A DNA stretch of 64,000 nt. Origin: Druceiella hillmani. Lineage: Eukaryota; Arthropoda; Insecta; Lepidoptera; Hepialidae. Made by a program: the position numbers and the translations under genes. The stretch spans positions 12,975,501 to 13,039,500 of the forward strand of contig JAYKKI010000066.1 in assembly GCA_039881145.1 (NCBI GenBank), given 5' to 3'. The notes beneath the pieces were generated by a model. That model had not been told where the DNA came from, made no database searches, and saw only the letters and a program-made list of their open reading frames with translations. This document shows, one piece after another, positions 48,770-61,653 of the stretch; within the stretch, counting starts at the first letter, position 1, and the number at the start of each line of letters is the position of its first letter.

Positions 48770-51335
48770 GGACTCACTATTTCTACTGCTCAATTCTAAC
48801 AGAAAATGTAAATGCTCTTCGTTAATGTAGTGTATTTGATGCAAGGACGTGTCCACTACATTGCCGCCATTTGTCCTTCAACACTAAAATAAATATTAAT
48901 TATTGGATTCACCAGTCCGGTCTAAAAATAAATTTATTATTACTCTACATCATTTATAGAAGTGATGGCCTTTTAATGTATGTAGATTGGGAAGCTTTAA
49001 ATTATTTTCTGATGCTTTTATTATAATTTAATTTGAATATTATATAGCTGGTATAATTGATTGTTGTAAATAGCAATCACTCTATTGGTCAAGATTTTTT
49101 TAATTGTTCATTTATTTAACAAATCTGTGATAACATCGATGTAGACATATTTAAAGAAGTAAATGCACTTTCAGATGACTTTAAATATAGATTCTGTAGG
49201 CGCAGTACATTCACTTGAATAAACTCAATTCCGTAATCTAGTCGCATGGACAGGAAAAGAGTTATGTTCTGTGATGAGTTTTTTCTTGGCATTCATATTC
49301 CAGTCTCTAAAATACAGTTCAGAGCCATATGCTTATAAATGTTGAATTTGGTATTGAATCTATGAAGAAATGCAAGAATATTAAGGATGTGAAATAAATG
49401 TGAAATAGATATAGAATAGGTGCGAAAAAAAAGTTAAGAAAATCGAGAAAATATGTGTAGTATATACCTGAGGCTGAGTCAAATACCTGAGGCTGAAAAT
49501 AAAACGAACGAACCATTTTTTTAGCCATACTTATATGATGAGAAATTGCTCAGACATAATAATGGTGTACAAGGTTACGTGCGGCGGTGGTGTAATCCTA
49601 GTCGCATATTCATTAGCAAATGTTATGATTTCTTTTTTTGCACATTATCAGTATTTGTGAACATCTGAATTCTGATATCTTTATCTTTATCTATTTAGAT
49701 TATGTCTATTATTTTGGAACCTGCACAATGTCAAGTATAGGTTAATTAATAAAATTGTATGAAAGACCCACAATATCTACGACAATTTGAAATTATGAAC
49801 ACTCACAACTACACACTCTACTATACATATTTTCTCGATTTACTTAACTTTATATTTATTTCGCATTCTTAATATCCTTGCATTTCTTCATAGGCTATAC
49901 AGTTTGACCACTTCCTTTTACTTAATTTCCCACTAATTTTCTCCTGGGTATGTTAAGTTTCTATACTTTGTGATTCGGAAGAGACATAGTCTATATGAAT
50001 TTGTCTTCCAACTGCTAAAAGGAAAAATTCTATATCCTGTGTTACTGAGTTAATATTCATTCCTAATAACATAAATATTCTTAATTCTTAATTCATTAAT
50101 ATTCTTAAATATTCTTAATTATATTTAAAATTATAAAAATAAATATTCTTAATTCATTCTCGATAACTTCTTGCACTCCAGAAATCATCACCTCTTTGCT
50201 ATAACATCCTCTAAAACCGAAATATATTGAAATTTTTCAACCACCTGATTGCATTCACACCAGAGTGTGTTTTGTTTTTATTTACATAAATACAAAACAA
50301 CAGGTATTTGTATACATAAATATATGTAGGTGAAATTTCCTTAATGACTTATATGACAAAGGTCAGCCCACTGTTCTGAAAACCCATTTTATTTTGTAAG
50401 TACTTGGAAAATTTAGATTATATGGTTTAATTTAAAACAACTGAAAAATTTTGGCTTCGTTAAACAAAATTTTGCCATTATATAAGCAATTGGTTAATTT
50501 TTTTGCTACATAAGTAGTTACGAACGATAAAAAATACATGGGTGTGTTTATAGAGGAAAAAACATATTTTTAGACCATGGCGATGACAACTCACATGCCA
50601 GGTGAGTCACGGTTATTTCATGCCATTACTTATTTTGTGTATAGAAGCATTGAGTACACTTCTAGACTCAAATCAAAATTGCGCTGTATGCAATAGATCA
50701 TTGGAAAGAGCTATGAACAGACAAAATTAACCCAATATTTAAGTTTACATCTGCATCATTCCCCCAATGTCTAATTACGAACCAATATGTAAATTGATTA
50801 AAAGCATTTCAAGAATATGAAAAATGAATACTAAGGAGCCGTTTTGATAATGATACTAGTGGTCCTGTGGGACATTTCGGTTTTGCCAGTGATTGAAGTT
50901 AAAAGCTATTATGATGTTTATATAGTTACCAGGCATTATGGTGTTTTGCCACAATGCAGGTCAATTTGCAAGAGAATGTTAAATGGTGTCCTGATGACAA
51001 TAAAAAGTTATCATTAAATTGATTTATGACCTGGTACCGGAATTGCTACCTATTAAAACTAAGTTTGAGTTTATTAAGTCTACCTCCATTGAACACAGCA
51101 TCCTATATGATTTACCTTCCATAGAATTTAAAAAGTCATCCTGAAAAAGTGACCGAGAGAAATTAGTGAAATCCAATCCATTGAAGATCCCCAAAGGAAG
51201 AAAATAATAAGCAAAAGAATACTTAAAATAAATACGAATGGACAGTATTATTGTATTGGCGTCCACTACTGTGCACAGTTAACCGAACAAAGAAATGAGA
51301 CAATATTAGTTAAAATCTTGCAGAACTTTGCTACA
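48770..51335. other. Intergenic, nothing recognised
   Basis: AT-rich DNA with short frames in both directions. The first 150 bp, upstream of the minus-strand GR gene, would hold its promoter; no TATA box is evident there. Confidence 0.5.
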
Positions 51336-51393
51336 GATGTGAAGACAGATGTGAAATTTGAATGTATGAAAGTATACGATCTGTTACATTGTA

Positions 51394-51438
51394 ATTATCT
51401 GCATATTTGCTTACTGTTTAAGCAAATATGCAGATAAT
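51394..51438. repeat. Perfect 20-bp hairpin, 5-base loop
   Basis: attatctgcatatttgctta pairs exactly with 51419-51438. The aligned parts of blocks A, B and D have no hairpin, so it arose in this copy. Confidence 0.9.
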
Positions 51439-51771
51439 GATTAAACTCTCTTAAGCAAATAGAGAAACATTTATAATTAAAAAGATAATATATGAAAGAC
51501 TTTATATTGCAATCTTCTTTACAATTTTTATTTCCAACAGGTTTTATATTGTGCTGAGGTCATGATTAAAGTTTTTTCTTATATTGTTTTAGGTCAGTTA
51601 TAAAATATTTTTTAGATCAGTTTCAAAACAAAACATAAACACACAATTTTCAAAAAATCATTGCGATAAAAATAATTGTAAGTTGCAGACGACTGTATTA
51701 CCATTTGATTGGTTATTTCATTCTCTTTCCTCTCTCATAATAGTATATATGTTTATTTCATTTTTACCTGA

Positions 51772-51851
51772 TTATTTACGTTTCAAGTGGCGCTAGTCAG
51801 TGCGAGCAGTAGTGTCTGTTAATAAGTGACATGTGCATTCGAGGGGTTAAT
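51772..51851 (-). repeat. TTAA-type short repeat, copy 2
   Basis: Minus strand starts TTAACCCCTCGAATGCACAT and ends near ACGTAAATAATCAGG. Same family as 7928-8004, 58087-58175 and 61565-61653. Confidence 0.65.
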
Positions 51852-52569
51852 GTATTTTATTGTTATATTTCTATAAGTAATATTATTAGGGTTAATAATT
51901 AGTCGAATTACGAACAAATTGTTGTACGTTCAAAATTAATAATTAGTAATTTTTAAATTTACATATTTTAATTTATGTAACAAAATTTATTTAAAATTTT
52001 ATTGTAATTTTTTTAGTGTAATTAATTCAAAGTGAAAGTTTATTTTATTTGTAATTACCTAAAATTAAATTTTTACAAATTTGTTTCTTGCCCAGCGCAT
52101 TTCTTAGGTTTTCGTTTATAAAATATTTGTAAACAGCATGAATGACAGACAAATTCAATATGACACACTAATTAAAAAAAATTATTAAATGGTAGTTAAA
52201 AATATAAATTATGTAATGTGTTTAGAAAGACATATGCTTCATTGAATACTTCAATTTTGTTGCAAATACCCACTATACACACCAAAAATGTGACATTTCT
52301 GAAAAAAACCATTTTAGTCAAAATTGTTATTTTAAAATTTATGTGGAAACATTTTTGTTCTTTTATCATGATGAAAATCATTTGAGTTCATTGGTGAGCA
52401 TAATTTTATATTTTGGCAAGGACTTAGAGATGTTTTTTCTTGAATTAGCAATGCGTAAATGGAATAGCATTAAACTTTATTATGAAACTAACATATTTTT
52501 AAAAAGAATAATATATTTTTAGAGCAAATTTCAGAAAGTTTACATTCACTCAAGATAATTTTGCAAGGA

Positions 52570-52930
52570 ATAGCCGTATTGGAGAGTTCAGAGGTAAACA
52601 CTCTTCATCATTTATATAAACTAAAGATAGCCCAAGTACACTTAACAATTTTTCTACAAAATGCAACATAGTTTTCAACTTGTACTTATTATTATATTTT
52701 GGGTAAAATACGATTGAAATAAACCATTAAAATATATGTTTTAATAAACTGACAAGATTAAATGTACCCACTGTGCAGAAAATATCTCAAAACAATAGCA
52801 GATTAAGCAAATAAATCTATGCCGTGCTAAATAAACCACCCTCCATATTATGTAGAAAAATTGCAAACATTATGTGTAGTGTTTACTGGACAAAGCATGT
52901 TTCTTTGTTACATAAATTAACAAAATGTGT
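52570..52930 (-). repeat. Dispersed repeat R2, copy 2 (inverted)
   Basis: Reverse complement contains 'tgtccagtaaacactacaca' and 'aatgtttgcaa', matching the copy at 55860, then 'gatattttctgcaca' and 'aagttgaaaactatg'. Confidence 0.65.
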
Positions 52931-52939
52931 TTGTCTCGA

Positions 52940-55855
52940 TGAAATGACAAATTTTATTTTTTAACATTGCAAAATTATAAGTACCAGAGTAACTAATATG
53001 GAGATATCCATATGAAAATAAATCCTTCATAATGTAATTGTTTATTCTTACTCATTATTACTACGTTTTTAACAGCTTTTTTATTTCTATTAAAAAACCA
53101 TGCAAGTTATTGAATTTTGGATAATTTGTTGGCAACCGAAGGGAAAATATATTATTTAAGACCAATATCAAATTAATTATTAAAAATTGCACTACAATGA
53201 CCCTACAAGGTTATATATAAGGCTTAAGGTGTTACAGACAGCTGTATTAAATGTAAATATGTATATATATATAAATTGTTTTAAGCTTCATTGTTTGTTT
53301 GAAAACCATTGTGCTTTGAAAAATGATTAATGTTATATGATGTAAACAGAATAAAGGGAAGTATGGTGTGTAGAAAATGTATGTTTGTACATTGATAACA
53401 ATGTTAAATTGTGTAATATTTCAAGGTTTTGTTTATATACTTACTGGATTTTAGTAAACTACATTTATACAGTAGTTAATGGCAAATATTTGATGCTAGT
53501 GACATTAGTTTCTATAGGATAATTGTAATGATGTAACAGACAAATGTAAATATATAACTATAAGAAAATATTGCAAACAGTACCTCAATGTTTCGTAAAC
53601 AAACTTTATAGAGAAAAACATTTAAACAAAGAAGAAAAGAACACTCAAACTTATTTTTTGCAACATTGCCGATAAAATGAATATTCTTTATTATAGAAAA
53701 AAGGCAGGGAGCAAATTAAGTCTATCTGTCCGTCACAGCCTCCTAATATTTAAAATTTTTGAACTTTCCATAATGAATTGAAATCAATGTATTCATGTGG
53801 TATCCAACAAAAAAATTATTATGCTAATATAGCGAAAGAATAAAGATCGTGTAGTTGTCTATACATATTTTTGATGCAAGTCAATCAAGATCTTTAGAAT
53901 TTTTTAAATAAATTTTGTTTGGGATGGTTTAAAGTCAGTGATTGGAAAATGAGAAAATTACATACTTTACTTGTCACTTCCTAGTTTAATGTTTCACAAA
54001 ACTGACTTTGATTACGTTAAATTGACTACTTTTCATGATAAGGTCCTGCCTTGTCATGAAAACAGCAATATGTATGGTCTCACAGTACAAAGCATCGTCT
54101 ATTGGTCAAGGGGAATATGTAAATTCCAATGTTAGATTTCGTACACAAAATTGGTAATCACATAGCGCGTCTTTAATCCATTTATTTTAGTAAAACCTTG
54201 CCAAAACTCAGCCCCATATTAATTAAAGAAATGGATAATAGGCAGTAACGATTATGCTGGAACATGAGCATGAATAAATCTATTACATTTTGAAAACTCA
54301 TAATGCATAAACGCTTCATTTAAAATCAAAATATAACAATTTCCAAAGAGAAAATCAAGAAGTTTTTCCTCTTCGGGGCCTTGTGGGTAAGCTTTTCAAC
54401 AAAACCTAACCTAGAACTTCATCTGTCAATCCGTCCATGTCATATAGCTTCTATAGTTTTAGACCTAAGTGCATGAAATATTATGTGCAATTATTTCACA
54501 CGGAATGTTCAGTGAATGTGAAATAAAATAACAATTTTTTTTAATCAACGTAATTACGGGGTGTGTGGAATGTTTTATGTGCAGTTAATACACAAAAAAA
54601 GAAATATTATAAGAAATGTTAATTTAAAATGAAGCATGTTAATTTAAATTGAGCATAAATTTACCACTTCTGATGTCCTGTCTGCAAAGTATTAACCTCG
54701 AAAGTAACACATATGGTACATCATCTTCAGCCAAGGGTTTAAAAGATTCTGAAAAAAATTTATTTAAAGAATCTAATTGAAAGTTTGATTAAAACTTTGA
54801 AATAAAATTATTTGGGTTAACTTGTACCAACATCTTTAACAGATGTAGACAACTACACAATGCTGTTTCGTACCAGCTCCAATGCACACTTGGCCGGTTG
54901 CTTCTTTTTATTCTTACACTACATTAGCATAATCTTTTTCATATTGGATATGACAGCTCTGTTGTTTACAATTCATTACAGAAGGTCAAAAACTTTAACC
55001 AGTAAAAGACTGTGACAGATAGATGGACTTATTTTGCACTGTGTTTTTTTCCACCATAAAGAAGATTCTTTTCACATCCCAAAATAAATTTTTGGGTATT
55101 CTTTTTTCTTTATCTAATTATTTTTCCTTATAAAGATTGTTTACGTTATAACAAGATACTATATGAAATATTACATCATTACAATTATGCTACATAAATC
55201 AATGTCATTAGCATCAAATATGTGCCATTAACTACCACATAAATGTAGTTGAAAAACCAACCATGCTTACTAAAAACTAGTAAGTATATAAGCAATCAAA
55301 GTCAACCTTGAAATATACAACATTGTTATTGACGTATGAATGTACATTATTACCCACCACACTTCCCTTGGTTCTGTTTGCATTGTGTAACATTAATCAT
55401 TTTTCAGGGCACAATGGTTTTAAAACGAAAACTAAAGCTTAAAACAATGTATACATACATATTTACACTTATTACTGCTGTCTGTTGCATCATGATTCAC
55501 ATATATAACCTTGTAACTCTGGTAACGGGCCATTGTGGTATAATCATTAATAATTAATTTTATATTGGTCGGAAAGAATATATTTTTCTCTAAGGTCATC
55601 AATGAAATTGCTGTGAAAATAGTGGCTTTGAGATGTTATATTTATAAGAAATTATTTTATAAATGATTATCCAAAATTCAATAATTGTCACGTCATTAAC
55701 GGACATAAAAAAACTGGCAAAAACTTAACAAGAATAAGTAAAAATAAACAATTATATTCTGAAAGATTTATTTTCATGAGAATATACATACATTAAATAT
55801 TTTGGTGCCTCTAATTTCGTAACGTGTAAAATAAATTATGTGATGTTACTAAGCC
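52940..55855. other. Intergenic; one weak exon-like ORF
   Basis: No supported gene. A frame at 55336-55557 contains an acceptor-like ttttcag followed by 50 codons with one hydrophobic helix (YIFTLITAVCCIMIHIYNLV). A TATA-like 'agtatataag' lies upstream at about 55280. I do not recognise it. Confidence 0.35.
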
Positions 55856-55859
55856 AAGT

Positions 55860-56300
55860 ACATTTTGTTAATATGCTTCTGTCCAGTAAACACTTCTACA
55901 CATAATGTTTGAAGTTTTTCCATATGAAATGGAGTGGGATTTATTTAGCGAAGCAAAAATTTATTTACGCAATCTCTTGTTGATTTAGATATTTTCTGCA
56001 CGGAGATTTAAATCTAATCAATTTGTTCAAACATATATTTCAATAGTTTATTTCTATCATATTTAACCTAAAATAAATACAAGTTGAAAACTATCTGCAT
56101 TTTCTAGGAAAACTGTTACTTATGTTATCATTAGTATATATTTATATAAATTGCTACTCTTGATTATTAGCATTGACTACGGAATTCGCAAATACCGCTT
56201 TTTTCCCAAATCGTCTTGAGTGGAAATAAAATTTTTAATATCTGCTTCAAACTCTTCATAAACACTTTTCATTGAGTTTATATTATATCTATTTTCCATT
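55860..56300 (+). repeat. Dispersed repeat R2, copy 3
   Basis: Colinear with 3700-4180: 'cttctgtccagtaaacact', 'gcaatctcttgttgattt', 'ctgcacggagat', 'aagttgaaaactat', then 'ataaattgctactct'. Confidence 0.65.
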
Positions 56301-56724
56301 TCTACATTATAAATTCAAGGAAAAACACCTTCAACTCGTCACTACTCTGTCAAGTACAAGTAGAACTCACACTATGAGGGTTCCTTACACGTTAAGGCCT
56401 AAAAATTTAATGGTACATAATATTCCTATTAAATTGTAACTTAAATACAGTGCAACTTAAATACAGCACAAGCTGGGAATGGCAGTGTGTGGTGGGGTGG
56501 ATGACAAAATAACCGGCACGGCTACAGGAATTTCAGATTTTATCATTAGCACATCTTTAGGATCAGGGGTGAACTCACACTGTTTGTCTGCTAAATCTGC
56601 AGAACACAAATCATGATAAAAGAATATAAGGGAATGGTAATGAAGAAAAATATCACTTTGATAACCTGCAAAACTTCTTTTATGTATTGTTGTGTTTGCA
56701 TTGTTATGTAATTTATGTTATGTG

Positions 56725-56882
56725 TATAAATAATTTTTTTTACATTTACAATTCATTATTATTTATGCTTTGCTATGATAGTAACTAAAATTATATTTTG
56801 TAAAGACTTCCTTTGGAAACATTTGTTTTTTATGAAAATGAGGAAAATTTTTTCCCTGTTTTCATACTATTTTATACTTATT
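56725..56882 (+). repeat. About 158-bp dispersed repeat, young
   Basis: Nearly identical to 58342-58499 and 61820-61977 (a handful of differences), while the flanks are unrelated. It starts 'taaataattttttttacatt' and ends 'ttttatacttatt'. It has no coding capacity and no obvious terminal repeats. High identity in otherwise diverged surroundings points to a recent copy event. Confidence 0.8.
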
Positions 56883-57196
56883 GTGAAATAAAAGAAAATT
56901 GTAAAAACCAAAACAAATATTGTAATTTATCCAAGATATAACATTTCCCTTTGGCTTAATTAGAATAAGAAAAAAATTGTGGTTTGTTCTGTGGTTTGTA
57001 CTTCAGTTCAATTGTGATATATAAAAGTATTTATAAATATTATTTATAAAAGATCTTTTTGTTAATAAGAAATAAAGAAAAATTACCTAAGTGGTTAGTA
57101 ATTTTTTCTATATCCACACATTGCATCTTGGACTCTGAACAAGGCAACATCAGTGCAAGCGCACCTTCACCTTTCAATACCTTCGTACATTTAACT

Positions 57197-57259
<63 letters not shown>
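57197..57259. repeat. (TA)n microsatellite
   Basis: About 30 TA units. It lies beside the distal end of block D, as the other TA tracts lie in or beside blocks B and E. Confidence 0.95.
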
Positions 57260-57263
<4 letters not shown>

Positions 57264-58086
57264 ATATATTTTCCACTGTAGACTTTCACTCCGACCAATG
57301 TATATGGTTTACATTGTTGCATTTCTCGATTCATATATTCCAACATCACCACTTTAGAATGATAGCACCAACATAAGTTATCATCAATAAATAGTGATAA
57401 TACAGATCTATAGCTTGAATTAGTTTAATGAAAATTGTCATGCAAAGTCTTGGCTTTAAATTTTTTTAAATAAAATTGTAACCACACAGAAAAAGATATT
57501 ATGATCTATATAAACAACTAAGTAGAATTAAAATTAAAAAGCAATGTATTTCAGGTAATGATATATTATTACAACATCCTCATAAATACATTTAATTGAA
57601 TTTGACTGTACTAAAAAATAATTCTATTTAACATGACATTTATTTTCATGAAAGGACTCTTGAATTGTCTTACTTCTAATAAATGCTTTAAGTACTGACA
57701 CAAATACACTCTGCGAGCTAGTGAATATTTATATCTCAGAAAACTCCAATAGTAACTTAAAAATGAGATATTACTTTAATATTATTGCTGTCGTAAGTTT
57801 GTAAATGGATTCATATATTTGATATAGGTAGAATTCAGCCAATTTTACTTATATCAGAAAATACTTTCACAGATTTTCATTACGCAAAATATTCCACGAT
57901 AAGAAACTTTTCTTATTAATCGTAAGTAATTTTATTTGAGAAATAAATATTATTAGATATAATAAATTATGTTAATTTAAATCCTATTTACAATTCTATT
58001 CATTTTGAACATAAACATTTTGTCATTAATTCCACTAGTTACGGACCATAGTAACTTTACCTATCAAAATACAAGAACCGTACACA

Positions 58087-58175
58087 TTAACCTCTCGAGC
58101 ACTCACGTCACTTATTAATTGACGTTACCTCTCGTAGTGATTAATGCCACTCAAACGTAAATAGTCAAGTTAAAA
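58087..58175 (+). repeat. TTAA-type short repeat, copy 3
   Basis: Starts TTAACCTCTCGAGCACTCAC and ends near 'acgtaaatagtcaag'. It is the left edge of the first tandem unit. Confidence 0.65.
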
Positions 58176-59809
58176 TGAAGTAAATAAACAGACAATTGTA
58201 ATAGAATGAAATAAAAAATCGAATGTTACAATTATCAGTAACATATAGTAATTTTTACTAATATGATTTGTAGATAACTGCATGTGTTTGTATTTCGTTT
58301 TGAAATTAAATTTTTGATAAAATAAATTTTTACTACGATAAATAATTTTTTTTACATTTACAATTCATTATTATTTATGCTTTGCTATGATAGTAACTAA
58401 AATTATATTTTGTAAAGACTTCCTTTAGAAACATTTGTTTTTTTATGAAAATGAGGAAAATTTTTTCCGTGTTTTCATACTATTTTATACTTATTACTAC
58501 ATAAATATGGTATAAATACTTCAACCATTTCTAACTAAACTTCTTCTCTGATTTGAAAAAAATTGCATTATAATAAAATCAATACTTTACAATATCATAT
58601 CATATAATAATTATCAATACTTACATAAAGGCATATTACGTCTAAGTGTCCATTCTTGCTTGGAGGGTTGGCAACACGAAAACAAAAATATAAACAAAAA
58701 CTTTAATCTTACATAGCCTTAGAATAGCTTAAACTTTTTGTACTTAAAATAAAAAGATAGCAATATTTTCATTGTGTATTTTATTATAAATTATTCCCCA
58801 GCAAAAATCGCAATGTGTATAGATGATTACAACTGAAATAAGCAGACAATTACAATGTAACAGATAATATACTTTCATTCATGCAAATTTCTCTGAAGAA
58901 AATTGCAGAACAATTTGAAAGTTTGGAGCCATCACTTTGTTGAATAACTTGTATGATGTATTATTTGCAATAAAAGTGATGTCTAACTTTCAAAGTAAAT
59001 GTATTTAACAATAAATAACCACTAGAGTTAATTGAGATTGCATTTTAATTCACAGCTTTATTAAATTGTAGCTTGTATTTTTATTATCCCACCTGGAACT
59101 CTCAAACTGTTGCCATATCCATTATTTTAAAACTTATACAAACATATCATCCTCAACCTCTGCTCATGCAGATTGCAATTTATAAAATTTTCAGAAAAGA
59201 CAAAATTTTGCTAAAGATGAAATTTTTCTATTAAAGCAAATTATGTAATAAGGAAGTCACATTGACTTATTATACATGCTCTCATTTCTCTCGAGATAAA
59301 TATAATTTATTTTGCTACTACTTATATTTTTGTGCTGGTACGTTTTTAGTTTTGTGTACCTCAAAAAAAAAACAATTCTCATAACTTTACTGTAACTATG
59401 TTTCTATATTCCGTATTTAAATTTAACTTAAAATCAAATATCATACATAAAGTTTGAAAAAAAATTATTGAAATTATAAACAGTCTGTAAATTTTTTTTA
59501 TATTCATATCATAATAATATAAGAACCGTGTAATAAACAAAGCTTACTCATTAGTAATTGTAATTAAATGTCTAAACATGAACGATATTATCTTTACAAA
59601 ATGTTTCTGGCAGAATCTCTTACCAATGTCATGATCTCCTACTGCCAAAACTAAGAGACAAGTTTAATATAATTTTATATATATAATCTACAAATAAATT
59701 ATTTTAAAAATTATTGAAAATGAAATGTGGAAAAAGAGATATAAAAATTAAATAGTTCAATATTGCATTTTTGGTTATATCTCTTTAAATATCACCAATA
59801 TGTAATACC

Positions 59810-59968
59810 AACTTATAACTTACATATGTAACCAATAGGTAATCACAATTTATAACTTAGATATGTAACCAATAGGTAATCACAACTTATAACTTGGATA
59901 TGTAACTAATAGGTAATCACAACTTATAACTTAGATATGTAACCAATAGGTAATCAAAACTTATAACA
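59810..59968. repeat. 37-bp minisatellite, about 4 copies
   Basis: Unit 'ttagatatgtaaccaatagg' plus 'taatcacaacttataac'. Copies differ at a few positions. It is present again at 63288-63446 in unit 2. Confidence 0.92.
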
Positions 59969-60282
59969 TATAAATATGAAATTATTGTTGGTTTTATTAC
60001 AGGGATAAAATAAATAAATTATAGATACCTATTATGAAAGGAACACAAATCATAAGCCATCAAAGAAAAAGTCAAAATACATGTTGTAGCAATAGGTTTG
60101 TCTACATAATATATTTCCTATTCACAAAATGTTTTACTTATCTTTGTAGTAAATATGTGAGTTCAGTTATTAGAAAAAAATATTTGTATTACAACAAAAT
60201 TTAATATAGAGTGACACGAAATAAATGAAATATTTCAAAACAGTAAATCAAAGAATCTCATCAATTGTTGTGAAAGTGTAAC

Positions 60283-60464
60283 TTATTTACTAGAATGCAG
60301 GCTTGCTAATTGAACAACTACAATAATATATGTAATAATGAGGTTGAAAAAAATAGGCAGCAATGGTATTCGTAGGTCGAAGAGCTGACACACTGAGAAA
60401 GTTCCGCCATTGCTCTGATGTACAATCTCTTCAAGTTTTGCCAATTCATTATCAATTGATGGAC
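60283..60464 (-). pseudogene. Orphan gustatory receptor last exon
   Basis: 182 bp with the acceptor aag|GT and no internal stop. It is the same length and phase as exon 4 at 22259-22440 and reads …VCQLFDLRIPLLPIFFNLII, then TYIIVVVQLASLHSSK. No exon 3 lies within the 1 kb of intron-like DNA upstream before the telomere-type tract. It is therefore a fragment unless it is spliced from far away. In the last helix, one change from the sister exon (S to P before LLP) is visible. Confidence 0.85.
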
Positions 60465-61508
60465 CTTAAACGATAGGAATTAAACCAGTAAATAATTTGC
60501 ATTCATAATAAAGATATATTCATGATAAAGATATGATACAAAAAATTTGGACAAAAATGAGTTTTTTTATGATATAATGGAATTTTGTACCATTGACAAT
60601 ATTCATATTAACATATAAGTTTATAAGTTGTTTGTATATGTAATATTTACATGATAGATTTGAGTTATGGTTAGATCGATTTGAATAAAACTCTTGTTGT
60701 GACATAGCATAATCCTTCAACATGAATAGAGATGCCAAAGTTGGAAAACTTCATAAATTTAATCTGGAGCGGAGCACTGAACAAAAATGCAAATCAAGTC
60801 AAATATTTCCTTCAAATTTCACCATTGTGGAAAGCTAAGATAACTACATATACTCTAATGATTATTGGCCTATTAACTCTGCATGAGTTAACAGGCCAAT
60901 TTCCAAAAATTAACCTCCCGATTATCCAAAGTCAATGCTTGTTCACGCAGTAGTTTTTGTGTTTCAAAAGTTGACAAATAAATAATAAGTCTGAAAAATA
61001 TATTCTTTCATCTTGACTATCGTTTACCAAAGCTCGTTAAGGACAAGAAATTGTTTATTAATTCAAAAAATTTTTAAATATTATTTAATGTTTCTTATTT
61101 ATAATGGTTTGTTTAATTTTGATAAATTTCTAAGACTACAAGTTGGTTTTACAAAATAAATTTACAAAGCAGTAAAACCAATTTAATGCATTCACATGAC
61201 ATCATCAGTGATCATCCCGATGCAATAACAGAAGACCATTACTTATGTGGAAGAAAATAATCAATCTCGTTTTTATTTTATTTATCCCTCGGTTACATCA
61301 AAACTATGAAAATGAATGTTAATTGCATCCTATTAGGAAATTAAAGATAAAAATAATTTTATGAAACATACTTTTGGTCATAAGCATAATTTTATTTTAT
61401 TAACTAACAAATAAAATCTACGAAATGTCATGGGGTGAGAGATGCATGAAAAACTCAAAATGGAAAAGAAACAATACAAGGCAGCCGTTTGATGATACTC
61501 ATGTTTCA

Positions 61509-61570
61509 ATTAACCTAACCTAACCTAACCTAACCTAACCTAACCTAACCTAACCTAACCTAACCTAACC
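61509..61570. repeat. Interstitial telomere-type repeat (TAACC)12
   Basis: Twelve perfect TAACC units at 61511-61570, i.e. TTAGG on the other strand, the ancestral insect telomere repeat. It sits exactly at the join between the two tandem units. At the equivalent left edge of unit 1 there is only one TTAACC (58087-58092). Confidence 0.95.
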
Positions 61571-61653
61571 TCTCGAGCACTCACGTCACTTATTAATTGA
61601 CGTTACCTCTCGTAGTGATTAATGCCACTCAAACGTAAATAGTCAAGTTAAAA
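61565..61653 (+). repeat. TTAA-type short repeat, copy 4
   Basis: Identical to copy 3 after the telomere-type tract; it begins unit 2. Confidence 0.7.

Larger units (their letters stand above)
51340..52080 (+). repeat. Duplicated block C (partial)
   Basis: Aligns with about 7150-8140 of block A, for example 'taattaaaaagataatat(a/g)tgaaagactttatattgc' split across both, then 'ttcattctctttcctctct'. It has lost the proximal part and the GR exon. It contains the hairpin at 51394-51438 and TTAA-type repeat copy 2. Confidence 0.75.
57520..61300 (-). repeat. Duplicated block D (orphan GR exon, intron part and flank)
   Basis: On the minus strand, about 0.8 kb of sequence matching intron 3 of the GR gene at 45554-46400 is followed by GR exon 4 (60464-60283). 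The flank then runs to the 'aacatcctcataaat' landmark near 57572. Exons 1-3 are absent. The tandem duplication boundary at 58091 falls inside this block. Confidence 0.78.
58091..61568. repeat. Tandem duplication unit 1 (3,478 bp)
   Basis: Every base from 58091 onward recurs 3,478 bp later up to the window end, with only rare single-base changes (for example ttacta versus ttacca near 58252/61730, and aaaaagtc versus aaacgtc near 60069/63547). The unit carries the orphan GR exon 4, a 37-bp minisatellite, the 158-bp repeat, and ends with the telomere-type tract. Confidence 0.95.

Noticed and set aside
57059..57376. 105-codon plus-strand ORF near the TA tract
   Set aside because: Most of its length is the (TA)n microsatellite; nothing else supports coding.
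61511..61570. A true chromosome end
   Set aside because: The tract is only 60 bp and is followed by more than 2.4 kb of duplicated single-copy-type sequence.
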